From contig NZ_CP010897.2 in assembly GCF_000934605.2 (NCBI RefSeq), forward strand, positions 1,302,001 through 1,366,000: DNA of 64,000 nt, given 5' to 3'. The translations under genes and the position numbers were made by a program. This document shows, piece after piece, positions 1-8,874 of this stretch (position 1 is the stretch's first letter; each line of letters starts with the position of its first letter). The notes beneath the pieces were generated by a model. It did no database searches. It was not told the origin of the DNA and saw only the letters and a list, made by a program, of their open reading frames with translations. The stretch comes from Pandoraea vervacti (GTDB taxonomy: Bacteria; Pseudomonadota; Gammaproteobacteria; Burkholderiales; Burkholderiaceae).

Positions 1-108
1 TATCAGCACGCGAGCGGCAATGGCGCGGTCACGGCGATCAATACGATCAGCCCGTCGTCGACGTCAAATCAACTGGTGATCATGTCGGGCGTGCATCACT
101 CGTTCTGA
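1..108 (+). CDS. Outer-membrane porin, C-terminal end only
   Basis: The first 35 codons are open in frame 1 and end at TGA 106-108. The residues alternate polar and hydrophobic and finish in GVHHSF with a terminal Phe, the usual end of a beta-barrel recognised by the Bam machinery. YQHASG followed by a short AIN stretch resembles the last strands of Burkholderia-type trimeric porins (Porin_4). The rest of the gene lies outside the window, so pore specificity cannot be judged. A strong terminator follows 36 bases later, so it ends its transcription unit. Confidence 0.6.
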   Translation, partial: YQHASGNGAVTAINTISPSSTSNQLVIMSGVHHSF

Positions 109-143
109 CCCACAACCGTTTCACCCAGTGGTCTCTCTTGACG

Positions 144-177
144 CGCCGGTCGGGCATTCGCCCACCGGCGTTTTTTT
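144..177 (+). terminator. Rho-independent terminator of the porin gene
   Basis: CGCCGGT (144-150) pairs with ACCGGCG (164-170), extended by GGGC/GCCC inside, and is followed at once by seven T. It separates the porin gene from the ABC-transporter operon. Confidence 0.85.
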
Positions 178-225
178 CGTCCTCGCTTTCGTCCTCGCTT
201 TCGTCCTCGCTTTCGTCCTCGCTTT
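178..225. repeat. 12-bp tandem repeat, four copies
   Basis: Four perfect copies of CGTCCTCGCTTT lie directly behind the T-run of the porin terminator, and a fifth starts and breaks off. No gene in either strand is credible here. The unit length is a multiple of three but there is no sign that it is translated. Copy number may vary between strains. Confidence 0.9.
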
Positions 226-327
226 CGTTCGCAGATCCGGCTTCGGACTCGATCTCAAGCCGCGTCGCATACCGCTCAACGCCCGCACAACCCTTTGGAT
301 ACGGGTTTCCCCTAAGCAAAAAACAAT

Positions 328-355
328 TTTGACTCCGCTTTTCACTCCCTATAAT
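328..355 (+). promoter_or_regulatory. Sigma70-like promoter of the catabolic operon
   Basis: TTTGAC/TTGACT (328-334) and a perfect TATAAT (350-355) are separated by 15-16 bases. The predicted start near 362 gives a leader of about 140 bases before the ABC ATPase start. This is by far the best promoter in the gene-free stretch 109-502, which otherwise holds only the porin terminator, the 12-bp repeat and the dyad at 374-393. Confidence 0.65.
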
Positions 356-373
356 TGATCCATAAGTAAATCA

Positions 374-393
374 ACGTTTCACCAATGAAACGT
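374..393. promoter_or_regulatory. Palindromic operator candidate
   Basis: ACGTTTCA, four bases, TGAAACGT: a perfect 8-bp inverted repeat about 12-30 bases downstream of the predicted transcription start. The position suits a repressor road-block. The IclR-family regulator encoded within the operon (4652-5593) is the natural candidate to bind it. This is inferred from position and symmetry only. Confidence 0.45.
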
Positions 394-502
394 AACGCGA
401 GAAAAGCGCGAAAGAGAAAGACAGGCTGGCAAGCCGTGATCGTGAACAGACGTCGCGGGTTGTCCGAAGCAAGTTGAACATCCAGAAACTCGGTGGTTTC
501 CC

Positions 503-1372
<870 letters not shown>

Positions 1373-1417
1373 TCGCCGCTCACGGCTAGTTACGCACAAG
1401 ACACTGGAATCTCCGCT

Positions 1418-2200
1418 ATGAAATCCCTTTCCAAAACGCAACTGACCGTCGGCAGCTTTGCGCTGCTGCTGATCTTCGCGGCCGTATGGCAGTGGGGCCC
1501 GAGCGCGTTCGGCGTGCCCGAGTTCGTGTTGCCGAAGTTGTCGTCGACCGTGGTCGAAGGCGCGCGCATGTTCGAGGTCGAGAATCTCTGGCTGCACATC
1601 GGTGTGACTGCGCTCGAAGTGGTCGCCGGTTTCGTGATCGGCTCGGCGCTCGGCGTGATGATCGGCGTGATCCTCGGCTTGTCGCCGTCGACCGAAGCCA
1701 TGCTCTCGCCGTACATCCTCGCGTTGCAGATTGCGCCGAAGGTCGCCTTCGCGCCGCTGTTCGTGATGTGGATGGGCTACACGATCTATCCGAAGATTCT
1801 CGTCGCGGTGCTGATCGTGTTCTTCCCCGTGATGATCAACGTGCTGGGCGCGGTGCGCTCGGTCGACCCGGACATGGTCAATCTGGTGCGCGCGCTGTGC
1901 GGTCGTCGCTGGCAGATCTTCCGCTTCGTCGAGTTTCCGTCGGCCATGCAGGCGCTGTTCGCCGGCCTGCGCATCGCCTCGACGCTCGCCGTGATCGGTG
2001 TGACTGTCGGCGAGCTCGTCGGCGGCGACCGTGGTCTGGGCTATTTGCTCGTGTACGGCGAAGGCCAGGGCAATACCGCGATGGTGTTCGTCGCCATCGC
2101 CGGGCTGACGGCCATCGGTATCGCCGCCTACGCCGCCGTGGTCTGGCTGGAGCGCCGCGCACTGCATTACGTGCCGCGTGCTTCGATGAACATCGCCTGA
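1418..2200 (+). CDS. ABC transporter permease, NitT/TauT type
   Basis: 260 residues of an inner-membrane permease with about six hydrophobic segments. The conserved cytoplasmic EAA-like loop that contacts the ATPase is in the segment around RALCGRRWQIFRFVEFPSA. Size and pattern match SsuC/TauC. It pairs with the ATPase just upstream, and the next gene follows after 26 bases, so all are probably co-transcribed. Confidence 0.9.
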   Translation: MKSLSKTQLTVGSFALLLIFAAVWQWGPSAFGVPEFVLPKLSSTVVEGARMFEVENLWLHIGVTALEVVAGFVIGSALGVMIGVILGLSPSTEAMLSPYILALQIAPKVAFAPLFVMWMGYTIYPKILVAVLIVFFPVMINVLGAVRSVDPDMVNLVRALCGRRWQIFRFVEFPSAMQALFAGLRIASTLAVIGVTVGELVGGDRGLGYLLVYGEGQGNTAMVFVAIAGLTAIGIAAYAAVVWLERRALHYVPRASMNIA

Positions 2201-2226
2201 GCATACGACGTCGGAAGGAATTCATC

Positions 2227-3018
2227 GTGAACGAACTGCCCATCCTCCCGCTCGATGCGAGCACGCTCGCGCCGCTCGACGGCAAGAAGCTGCTGATCAC
2301 CGGCGGCGCCCGCGGCCTCGGCGAAGGCTTCGTGCGGGCGGCGCTCGCTCGCGGCGCACAAGTGACGATTGCCGATATCGCGGCGCAGGCGGGCGAAGCG
2401 CTCGCCGCCGAATTGCGCAACGCCGGCCATGCGGTGTCGTTCGTGCGTGTCGATCTGTCGGACCCGGCATCGGTCCAAGCCGCCGCGCAGGCCGCCGGCA
2501 CGCAGATGGGCGGCATCGACGGCCTCGTCAACAACGGCGCGATCACCAATTCGGGCGGCAAGATGGCCACCGAGCTGAGCCTCGAGACATGGGACGCCGT
2601 GATGAACGTCAACGTGCGCGGCACGTGGCTCATGACGATGGCGGCGTTGCCGTTTCTGCGCGCTGCCGGGCAGGGCCGTGTCGTGAACATCGCGTCCGAC
2701 ACCGCGCTGTGGGGCGCGCCGCGCCTGCTCGCCTACACGGCGAGCAAAGGCGCCGTGATGGCGATGACGCGTTCGCTGGCCCGTGAACTCGGCCCGGACG
2801 GCATCACCGTCAACGCGATTGCCCCGGGCCTCGTCGAGGTCGAAGCCACGGCCTACGTGCCGGCCGAGCGTCATCGTCATTACCTGGAAGGACGCGCCTT
2901 GCCGCGCGCACAGGTGCCCGACGACGTGATCGGCCCGGTGCTGTTCCTGCTGTCCGACGCTTCCCGTTTCGTGACCGGTCAGGTGCTGCCGGTCAACGGC
3001 GGCTTCGTCATGCCCTGA
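2227..3018 (+). CDS. Short-chain dehydrogenase/reductase
   Basis: 263 residues from GTG 2227, chosen because GGAAGGAA lies six bases upstream; the frame is open far further 5' but overlaps the permease. Classical SDR features: cofactor loop TGGARGLGEG (25-34), NNGAI (102-106, usually NNAG), catalytic Ser near 157 and YTASK (170-174). Likely an NAD(P)-dependent oxidation of a hydroxyl or cis-diol intermediate; substrate not predictable. The NNGA variant is a small departure from the family consensus. Confidence 0.88.
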   Translation: MNELPILPLDASTLAPLDGKKLLITGGARGLGEGFVRAALARGAQVTIADIAAQAGEALAAELRNAGHAVSFVRVDLSDPASVQAAAQAAGTQMGGIDGLVNNGAITNSGGKMATELSLETWDAVMNVNVRGTWLMTMAALPFLRAAGQGRVVNIASDTALWGAPRLLAYTASKGAVMAMTRSLARELGPDGITVNAIAPGLVEVEATAYVPAERHRHYLEGRALPRAQVPDDVIGPVLFLLSDASRFVTGQVLPVNGGFVMP

Positions 3019-3069
3019 CGATCCGCTCCTATTCCCATCTCATTTGTCATGCCTTCAAGGAGTTACGCC

Positions 3070-3627
3070 ATGGCGCAAGCCGAAGCTAAAAACACCGCGA
3101 CACCGCAGGCCGTCGAGAGCTGGACGCAGGCCGAAGGCCAGACGTTCGCCGAATGGCTGGATACGCGTGTCGCCCGTTTCTCGACGCGCAAGTACGACTG
3201 GGACGCCCTCAAGTTCCAGGCCGACTACGACCCGAAATACCGCCGTGCGCAAATGCGCTACGTCGGCACGGGCGGCACCGGCGTTGCCAAGGACATCAAC
3301 ACAGTGCCTGCCGGTCACTTCACGTTCTCCACGATGGTGATTCCCGCCGGCAACATCGGCCCGAGCCATATCCACATGGACGTCGAGGAAATCTTCTTCG
3401 TGATGCGCGGAAAGATGAAGGTGATCTGCGAGCGCGACGGTGAGACGTGGGAAGCCATTCTCGGCGAGCGCGACCTGATCTCGGTGCCGCCGGGCGTGTA
3501 CCGCACCGAAATCAACATCGGCGACGAAGACGCGTTGATGTGCGTGATGCTCGGCTCGCAAAAGCCTGTCACGCCGACGTATCCGCCGGATTCGCCGCTC
3601 GCGAAGATCAAGCGCGACCTGAAGTAA
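3070..3627 (+). CDS. Cupin-domain protein
   Basis: 185 residues from ATG 3070, which has AAGGAG seven bases upstream; an in-frame ATG at 3049 lacks this. Cupin motif 1 is clear (SHIHMDVEE followed by the FFVMRGKMKV strand), supplying His, His and Glu ligands. Motif 2 (GERDLISVPPGVYR) has Tyr-Arg where many metal cupins have His, so metal binding may be incomplete. It could be a small dioxygenase, isomerase or sensor for the pathway. It sits in the operon between the SDR and the hydrolase. Confidence 0.8.
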   Translation: MAQAEAKNTATPQAVESWTQAEGQTFAEWLDTRVARFSTRKYDWDALKFQADYDPKYRRAQMRYVGTGGTGVAKDINTVPAGHFTFSTMVIPAGNIGPSHIHMDVEEIFFVMRGKMKVICERDGETWEAILGERDLISVPPGVYRTEINIGDEDALMCVMLGSQKPVTPTYPPDSPLAKIKRDLK

Positions 3628-3663
3628 GCCGGACCGAAGTCCGGCGTGGCATGCCAGCATGCC
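3628..3663. other. Paired intergenic hairpins
   Basis: Two perfect short hairpins follow the cupin stop: GCCGGAC-CGAA-GTCCGGC (3628-3645) and GGCATGC-CA-GCATGCC (3648-3663). There is no T-run, so this is not a classical terminator. It may stabilise the upstream mRNA or attenuate transcription inside the operon. Confidence 0.6.
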
Positions 3664-3723
3664 GCGCCGGCAGGAATTCACGAAATCAGACGTCAAGCCG
3701 TCCATCCGTAGAGCCGGAAAGCC

Positions 3724-4650
3724 ATGTCATCCCAAGCGATTCAGTCCGAAGTGCCAGTCGACGATGTCGTCGCGCCGCTGCGTGCGCGCCTCGACGCCTT
3801 CCCGTACCGTACCGTCGCCACGCGCGTGGGCACGGTGGGCTATCGCTGCGCTGGAATCACGAGCGAGGCGCATGACGCGCATGACGCGCATGTCCCGGTC
3901 GTGATGCTGCATGGCATCGGCTCGGGCGCAGCGTCGTGGGTGGCACAGCTCGATGCCTCGGGCCTTGACGTCGCCCTGTACGCATGGGATGCGCCCGGCT
4001 ATGGCGAGACGTCCAACGTTGCCGAGGCCGAACCGCACGCGGAGGCTTATGCCGATGCGCTCGAAGCCTGGCTCGACGCTCTGGGTCTGGATCGCGTTGC
4101 CCTGGTCGGTCATTCGCTTGGCGCGATCATGGCGACGAAGTTTGCCAGCCGCGCGCCGCAACGCGTGCGCGGCCTTTTCCTGTGCTCGCCGGCCAATGGG
4201 TATGGCAAGGCCGACCCGGAAGCGCGCGCATCGAAGCGCGACAGCCGTCTGGCGATGCTCGACAAGCTCGGACCGGACGGCATGGCGCGCGAGCGCAGCG
4301 ACAATCTGGTCGCGCCCGACGCTGCGGACCTGCCGCGTGCGTGGGTGAAATGGAACATGGCGCGCGTGTTGCCCGCCGGTTACCGTCAGGCGACGCATCT
4401 GCTCTCGAACGGCGACGTTGCCGGTGAACTCGCGCAGTACGTGAGCGCGCTCGCCGGTCCGGTCGCGGTGGCGGTGGGCGCCGTGGACGGCATCACGCCG
4501 CCGGCGGCATGCGAGACGATTGCCCGAGTGGCGGGTGTGCCGCTGCAAATCATCGAAGGCGCGGGGCATGCGTCGTACATCGAAACGCCGGACATGCTCA
4601 ATGCTGCGCTTGGCGCGTGGCTCGACCGTGTCGCGGCAGGGGAGCGTTGA
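3724..4650 (+). CDS. Alpha/beta-fold hydrolase
   Basis: 308 residues. The oxyanion HG is at 63-64 (HGIGSGAASW), the nucleophile elbow GHSLG has Ser131, the acid is probably Asp in VGAVDGITPP, and the catalytic His is in GAGHASYIETP. The fold is that of meta-cleavage-product hydrolases, esterases and lactonases, so a C-C or ester/enol-lactone hydrolysis in the pathway fits. A short Asp-Ala-His repeat (residues 50-56) interrupts the first strands. The regulator gene starts two bases after its stop. Confidence 0.87.
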   Translation: MSSQAIQSEVPVDDVVAPLRARLDAFPYRTVATRVGTVGYRCAGITSEAHDAHDAHVPVVMLHGIGSGAASWVAQLDASGLDVALYAWDAPGYGETSNVAEAEPHAEAYADALEAWLDALGLDRVALVGHSLGAIMATKFASRAPQRVRGLFLCSPANGYGKADPEARASKRDSRLAMLDKLGPDGMARERSDNLVAPDAADLPRAWVKWNMARVLPAGYRQATHLLSNGDVAGELAQYVSALAGPVAVAVGAVDGITPPAACETIARVAGVPLQIIEGAGHASYIETPDMLNAALGAWLDRVAAGER

Positions 4651-4651
4651 G

Positions 4652-5593
4652 ATGGCGCCGGCGATTCCGAAGCGCGCAGTGCGTATCGACGCAGAGCGCA
4701 TCGAAGACGAAACGCTGCTGTCCCAGGACGGGCAGAGCGAAGGCGACGACGTTGCCGATTCGGCGCCTGCCGAATCGCGCTACCTGGTGCCGGGGCTCGA
4801 GCGCGGTCTGCGCATCCTGACGCAGTTCTCGCCGCGCGAGCCCGTGTTCAGCGCGCCGGAGTTGTCGCAGCGTCTGGGCATTCCGCGCACGACCGTCTTT
4901 CGTCTGTTGCAGACGCTCGAAGCCATGGGTTTTCTGGAGCGTGCGGGCAGCGAGAAGAATTTCCGTCTGGGCGTGGCCGTGCTGCGTCTGGGCTTCGAAT
5001 ACCTCAGTTCGCTGGAACTGACCGACCTGGGTATCCCGATCATCGAGCGTCTGCGCGACGCCACGCAACTGACCTCGCACATCGTGATTCGCGACGGTCG
5101 CGACATCGTGTTCGTCGCCAAGGCGCAGAGCGTTGCCGGCGTGTTCAACTCGATCAAGGTGAACGTCGGCACGCGCCTGCCGGCACACGCCACTGTGCAC
5201 GGCCACGTGCTCATGGGCGATTTGACGCTCGCGGAACTGCGGGCGCTGTACCCGGAGAAGACGCTGGAGAAATTCACGCCGCAAACGCCGGAAACGCTCA
5301 ACGAATTGTTCGAACGCGTGCGCGAGGACGCCGAGCGTGGCTACGCCGTGTCGGCCTCGTCGTTCGAGCGTGGCATCAGTGTCGTGAGCGCTCCGGTGCG
5401 CAACGACGCCGGGCGCATCTGCGCCGCGATCACGGTCACGATTCCGCGCGCGAACATCGATGCGTCGATGCTCGATGCGGGTCTGATCGGGCAAGTGCGC
5501 GAAGCGGCGGATGCGCTCTCGCATCGCCTGAATTACCGGCCCGGCGCCGACGGCCAGACCACCCCCTACATGAAGTCACTGGGATTGAAATGA
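4652..5593 (+). CDS. IclR-family transcriptional regulator
   Basis: 313 residues from ATG 4652, directly behind the hydrolase stop. The N-terminal winged helix-turn-helix (about 45-105) contains FSAPELSQRLGIPRTTVFRL, and the C-terminal effector domain carries the usual VGTRLPAHATVHGHVLMG stretch. IclR proteins control aromatic and carboxylate catabolism as activator or repressor. It lies inside the operon it probably controls, a self-regulated arrangement, and may bind the dyad at 374-393. A frame extension upstream to 4520 overlaps the hydrolase and is not used. Confidence 0.92.
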   Translation: MAPAIPKRAVRIDAERIEDETLLSQDGQSEGDDVADSAPAESRYLVPGLERGLRILTQFSPREPVFSAPELSQRLGIPRTTVFRLLQTLEAMGFLERAGSEKNFRLGVAVLRLGFEYLSSLELTDLGIPIIERLRDATQLTSHIVIRDGRDIVFVAKAQSVAGVFNSIKVNVGTRLPAHATVHGHVLMGDLTLAELRALYPEKTLEKFTPQTPETLNELFERVREDAERGYAVSASSFERGISVVSAPVRNDAGRICAAITVTIPRANIDASMLDAGLIGQVREAADALSHRLNYRPGADGQTTPYMKSLGLK

Positions 5594-6405
5594 TCACGAT
5601 CAACCTTTGCGCACGCGCAGCACTGGTGACGGGCGGCACGTCCGGCATCGGGCTTGCCACCGCCGAGCGCCTGCTGGCCGCCGGCGCCGCCGTTGCGATC
5701 TGCGGGCGCAACACCGAGCGTCTGGCGCAAGCCGAAGCCCATCTGCGCGAACGTCACCCGCAGGCACGCCTCATCGCCGCGCAATGCAACGTGCTCGACG
5801 AGCGCGACGTCGCCACGCTGGTCGAGCGCATTCGCAGCGAGTTCGGTCGTCTCGACATGCTCGTCAACAACGCCGGGCAAGGGCGCGTGTCGACGTTCGC
5901 CGACACGACCGACGACGCATGGCGCGAAGAACTCGAACTGAAGTACTTCAGCGTGATCCGCACCACGCGCGCCTGCCTGCCGATGCTGCGCGAGGCCGCT
6001 CGTGAGACCGGCGACGCGGCGATCGTCTGCGTCAATTCGCTGCTCGCGCTGCAACCGGAGCCGCACATGGTGGCGACGTCCTCGGCGCGCGCGGGCGTCC
6101 AGAACCTCGTGCGCTCGATGGCCAGCGAGTTTGCGCCCGATGGCGTGCGCGTCAATTCCATCCTCATCGGTCTGGTGGAGTCGGGCCAGTGGCGTCGTCG
6201 TTTTGCTGCCGCACAGGAAGCGGGCGATAGCAAGACGTGGCAGGAATGGACCGGCGAACTCGCACGCAAGAAGCAAATCCAGTTGCAACGTCTGGGCAAG
6301 CCTGAAGAGGCGGCCGCGGCGATCTTTTTCCTGGCCAGCCCGCAATCGTCCTACACGACGGGCAGCCATATCGATGTTTCCGGAGGCTTGGCAAGACATG
6401 TCTAA
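5590..6405 (+). CDS. Short-chain dehydrogenase/reductase
   Basis: 271 residues; its ATG overlaps the regulator's stop (ATGA), implying translational coupling. SDR features: TGGTSGIGLA near the N-terminus and NNAG in the segment LVNNAGQGR. In the active site the usual YxxxK is replaced: the stretch around residue 160 reads VATSSARAGVQN, so Ser-Ala-Arg stands where Tyr-x-x-x-Lys is expected. It may be an atypical or non-redox SDR, or use other residues. Second SDR of this operon. Confidence 0.85.
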   Translation: MITINLCARAALVTGGTSGIGLATAERLLAAGAAVAICGRNTERLAQAEAHLRERHPQARLIAAQCNVLDERDVATLVERIRSEFGRLDMLVNNAGQGRVSTFADTTDDAWREELELKYFSVIRTTRACLPMLREAARETGDAAIVCVNSLLALQPEPHMVATSSARAGVQNLVRSMASEFAPDGVRVNSILIGLVESGQWRRRFAAAQEAGDSKTWQEWTGELARKKQIQLQRLGKPEEAAAAIFFLASPQSSYTTGSHIDVSGGLARHV

Positions 6406-8050
6406 CAAAACCACCGTCGGCGAAGTCATCGCGGCGTTCCTCGAACAGTGCGGCGTGAAGACCGCATTCGGCGTGATCTCGATTCATAACATGCCGATCC
6501 TCGACGCCATCGCGCGTCGCGACAATATCCGCTACGTCGGCGCGCGCGGCGAGGCCGGTGCGCTGAACATGGCCGACGGCCTGTCGCGCGTCTCGGGCGG
6601 GCTGGGCGTGGCGTTCACGAGCACGGGCACGGCTGCGGGCAATGCGGCCGGCGCCATGGTCGAAGCCCTCACGGCCGGTACCCCGGTGCTGCACATCACG
6701 GGCCAGATCGAAACCGAGTTCCTCGATCGCGATCTCGCGTACATCCACGAAGCGCCGGATCAGCTGAGCATGCTCAACTCGATCTCGAAGGCGGCGTATC
6801 GTGTGCGTTGCGTCGACACGGCACTCTCGACCGTGCGCGAAGCCGTGCGTGCGGCACTGACTGCGCCGACCGGTCCGGTGAGCGTCGAGATTCCCATCGA
6901 CATTCAGGCCGCCGAAATCGAATGGCCGGCCGACCTGGCGGCCCCGCACATTCCGGTGCCCACGCACGATGACGCCCGCGTGACGGCGCTGGCCGACAAG
7001 CTGGCATCGGCCCATCGCCCGCTGCTGTGGCTGGGCGGCGGCGCACGTGGGGCGGAAGCTGCCGTCAAGCGTCTGGTCGACATGGGCTTCGGCGTGGTGA
7101 CGAGCGTGCAAGGTCGCGGCATCGTGCCGGAAGACCATGCCGCAACGCTGGGCGCGTTCAACATTCATCCGACCGTCGAGAAGTTCTACAAGACCTGCGA
7201 CGCCATCGTGGTCGTCGGCTCGCGCCTGCGCGGCAACGAAACGCTCAAGTACAAGCTCGGCCTGCCGCGTCCGCTGTATCGCGTGGACGCCGACGGTCTG
7301 GCCGACAACCGTGGCTACCGCAACGACCTGTTCATTCAGGGCGATGCCGCCCGGGTGCTGAACGCGCTGGCCGACAAGCTGCAAGGCCGTCTGTCGGTCG
7401 ACCCGGCGTTCCACGCCGATCTGGCAGCCGCGCGCGACGCTGCCGTCAAGCAGGTGGCCGAAGGACTCGGCCCCTATCGCCAGCTCGTGGCCGCGCTGCA
7501 AGGCGCGTTGGGGCGCGACTTCAACTGGGTGCGCGACGTCACGATCTCGAACAGCACGTGGGGCAACCGCCTGCTGAAGATCTTCTCGCCGCGCGCCGGG
7601 GTGCACGCGCTGGGGGGCGGCATCGGGCAGGGCATGCAGATGGGCATCGGTGCGGCGCTCGCAGGCAACGCGAAGAAGACCGTTGCACTGTGCGGCGATG
7701 GTGGCCTGATGGTCAACGTTGGCGAACTCGCCACGGCTGTGCAGGAAAAGGCGCCCGTGGTGATCCTGCTCATGAACGACCAGTGCTACGGCGTGATCCG
7801 CAATATTCAGGATGCGCAATACGGCGGGCGTCGCCACTACGTGCAACTGCACCAGCCGGACTTCGCCGCATTCTGCGCAAGTTTGCAACTCAAGCACGAG
7901 CGCATCACGTCCATCGATCAGGCCGAAGGGGCGGTGACCCGCGCCGTGGCGCACGAGGGTCCGGTGCTGCTTGAAGTCGACATGCTGTCGGTCGGCAACT
8001 TCGCGTCGCATTTCGCCGGTCCGCCGGTACGGGAGCCTGCGAATGCATGA
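6398..8050 (+). CDS. Thiamine-diphosphate-dependent enzyme, acetolactate synthase/decarboxylase type
   Basis: 550 residues from ATG 6398, overlapping the SDR end by eight bases with GGAGG upstream. Three-domain ThDP fold: an N-terminal PYR domain with the activating Glu in GARGEAGALN, a middle domain, and a C-terminal PP domain with the Mg/ThDP motif from GDGGLM to the NDQCYG Asn. Such enzymes decarboxylate or ligate 2-oxo acids (acetolactate synthase, benzoylformate and sulfopyruvate decarboxylases). Next to an amino-acid-dehydrogenase-like gene and an aldehyde dehydrogenase, a 2-oxo-acid decarboxylase role is attractive but inferred. Confidence 0.9.
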   Translation: MSNKTTVGEVIAAFLEQCGVKTAFGVISIHNMPILDAIARRDNIRYVGARGEAGALNMADGLSRVSGGLGVAFTSTGTAAGNAAGAMVEALTAGTPVLHITGQIETEFLDRDLAYIHEAPDQLSMLNSISKAAYRVRCVDTALSTVREAVRAALTAPTGPVSVEIPIDIQAAEIEWPADLAAPHIPVPTHDDARVTALADKLASAHRPLLWLGGGARGAEAAVKRLVDMGFGVVTSVQGRGIVPEDHAATLGAFNIHPTVEKFYKTCDAIVVVGSRLRGNETLKYKLGLPRPLYRVDADGLADNRGYRNDLFIQGDAARVLNALADKLQGRLSVDPAFHADLAAARDAAVKQVAEGLGPYRQLVAALQGALGRDFNWVRDVTISNSTWGNRLLKIFSPRAGVHALGGGIGQGMQMGIGAALAGNAKKTVALCGDGGLMVNVGELATAVQEKAPVVILLMNDQCYGVIRNIQDAQYGGRRHYVQLHQPDFAAFCASLQLKHERITSIDQAEGAVTRAVAHEGPVLLEVDMLSVGNFASHFAGPPVREPANA

Positions 8051-8861
8051 ACGGAATCATCGTCCCGTCGATGTCGCGCTGATCGGCTTCGGCGCGATCG
8101 GCTCGAAGGTCTACGAGGCATGCGCGAGTGATCCGTATCTGCGCGTCGGCCACGTGATCGTGCCGGAAGACGCTGCGCAGCGGGTGCGCAGCAGCGTGCG
8201 CGCGGGCACCGAAGTGGTGTCTTCGGCGCAGGCGCTCACGAGCCGTCCGGACTTCGTGCTGGAGTGCGCAGGCCACAGCGCGCTGTCGGGCCACGTGGTG
8301 CCCCTGCTCAAGTCGGGCGTGGACTGTGCGGTGGCGTCGATCGGCGCGCTCTCGGATTCCGAGTTGCTCGCTGCGCTGGAGCAAGCGGCGAAGGACGGCG
8401 CATCGACCGTCACGCTGCTCTCGGGCGCGATCGGCGGCATCGACGCGATTGCCGCCGCCCGCGAAGGCGGCCTCGACGAAGTGCTGTACACGGGCCGCAA
8501 GCCGCCGATGGGCTGGCAGGGCACGCCCGCCGAGCAGGTGTGCGACCTCGCGACGCTTACCACTGCTACGGTGATCTTCGAAGGCAGTGCCCGCGACGCG
8601 GCGCGGCTGTACCCCAAAAACGCCAACGTGGCGGCGACCGTGGCCATTGCGGGCCTCGGACTCGACGCAACACGCGTGCGACTGATCGCCGACCCGGCCA
8701 CCACGCGCAACGTGCACCACATCGCCGCGCGCGGCGCGTTCGGCGAGATGTCGCTGGAGATGTGCGGCAAGCCGTTGCCGGACAACCCCAAGACGTCGGC
8801 ATTGACCGCGTATTCGGCCATTCGCGCGTTGCGCAATCGCGTCGCGAACTGTGTGATCTAG
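8043..8861 (+). CDS. nadX: Aspartate dehydrogenase family protein
   Basis: 272 residues from ATG 8043, overlapping the previous gene by eight bases. N-terminal Rossmann motif GFGAIGS, then the family blocks LSGAIGGIDA, GRKPPMGW, and a C-terminal GKPLPDNPKTSALTAYS. These mark the L-aspartate dehydrogenase family (NAD(P)-dependent oxidation of aspartate to iminoaspartate, or the reverse). Here it sits in a catabolic operon rather than with NAD biosynthesis genes, so the physiological substrate may be another amino acid or imine. I recall a similar order around PA3505 in Pseudomonas aeruginosa. Confidence 0.85.
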   Translation: MHERNHRPVDVALIGFGAIGSKVYEACASDPYLRVGHVIVPEDAAQRVRSSVRAGTEVVSSAQALTSRPDFVLECAGHSALSGHVVPLLKSGVDCAVASIGALSDSELLAALEQAAKDGASTVTLLSGAIGGIDAIAAAREGGLDEVLYTGRKPPMGWQGTPAEQVCDLATLTTATVIFEGSARDAARLYPKNANVAATVAIAGLGLDATRVRLIADPATTRNVHHIAARGAFGEMSLEMCGKPLPDNPKTSALTAYSAIRALRNRVANCVI

Positions 8862-8874
8862 CAGGAAGAGCCTC

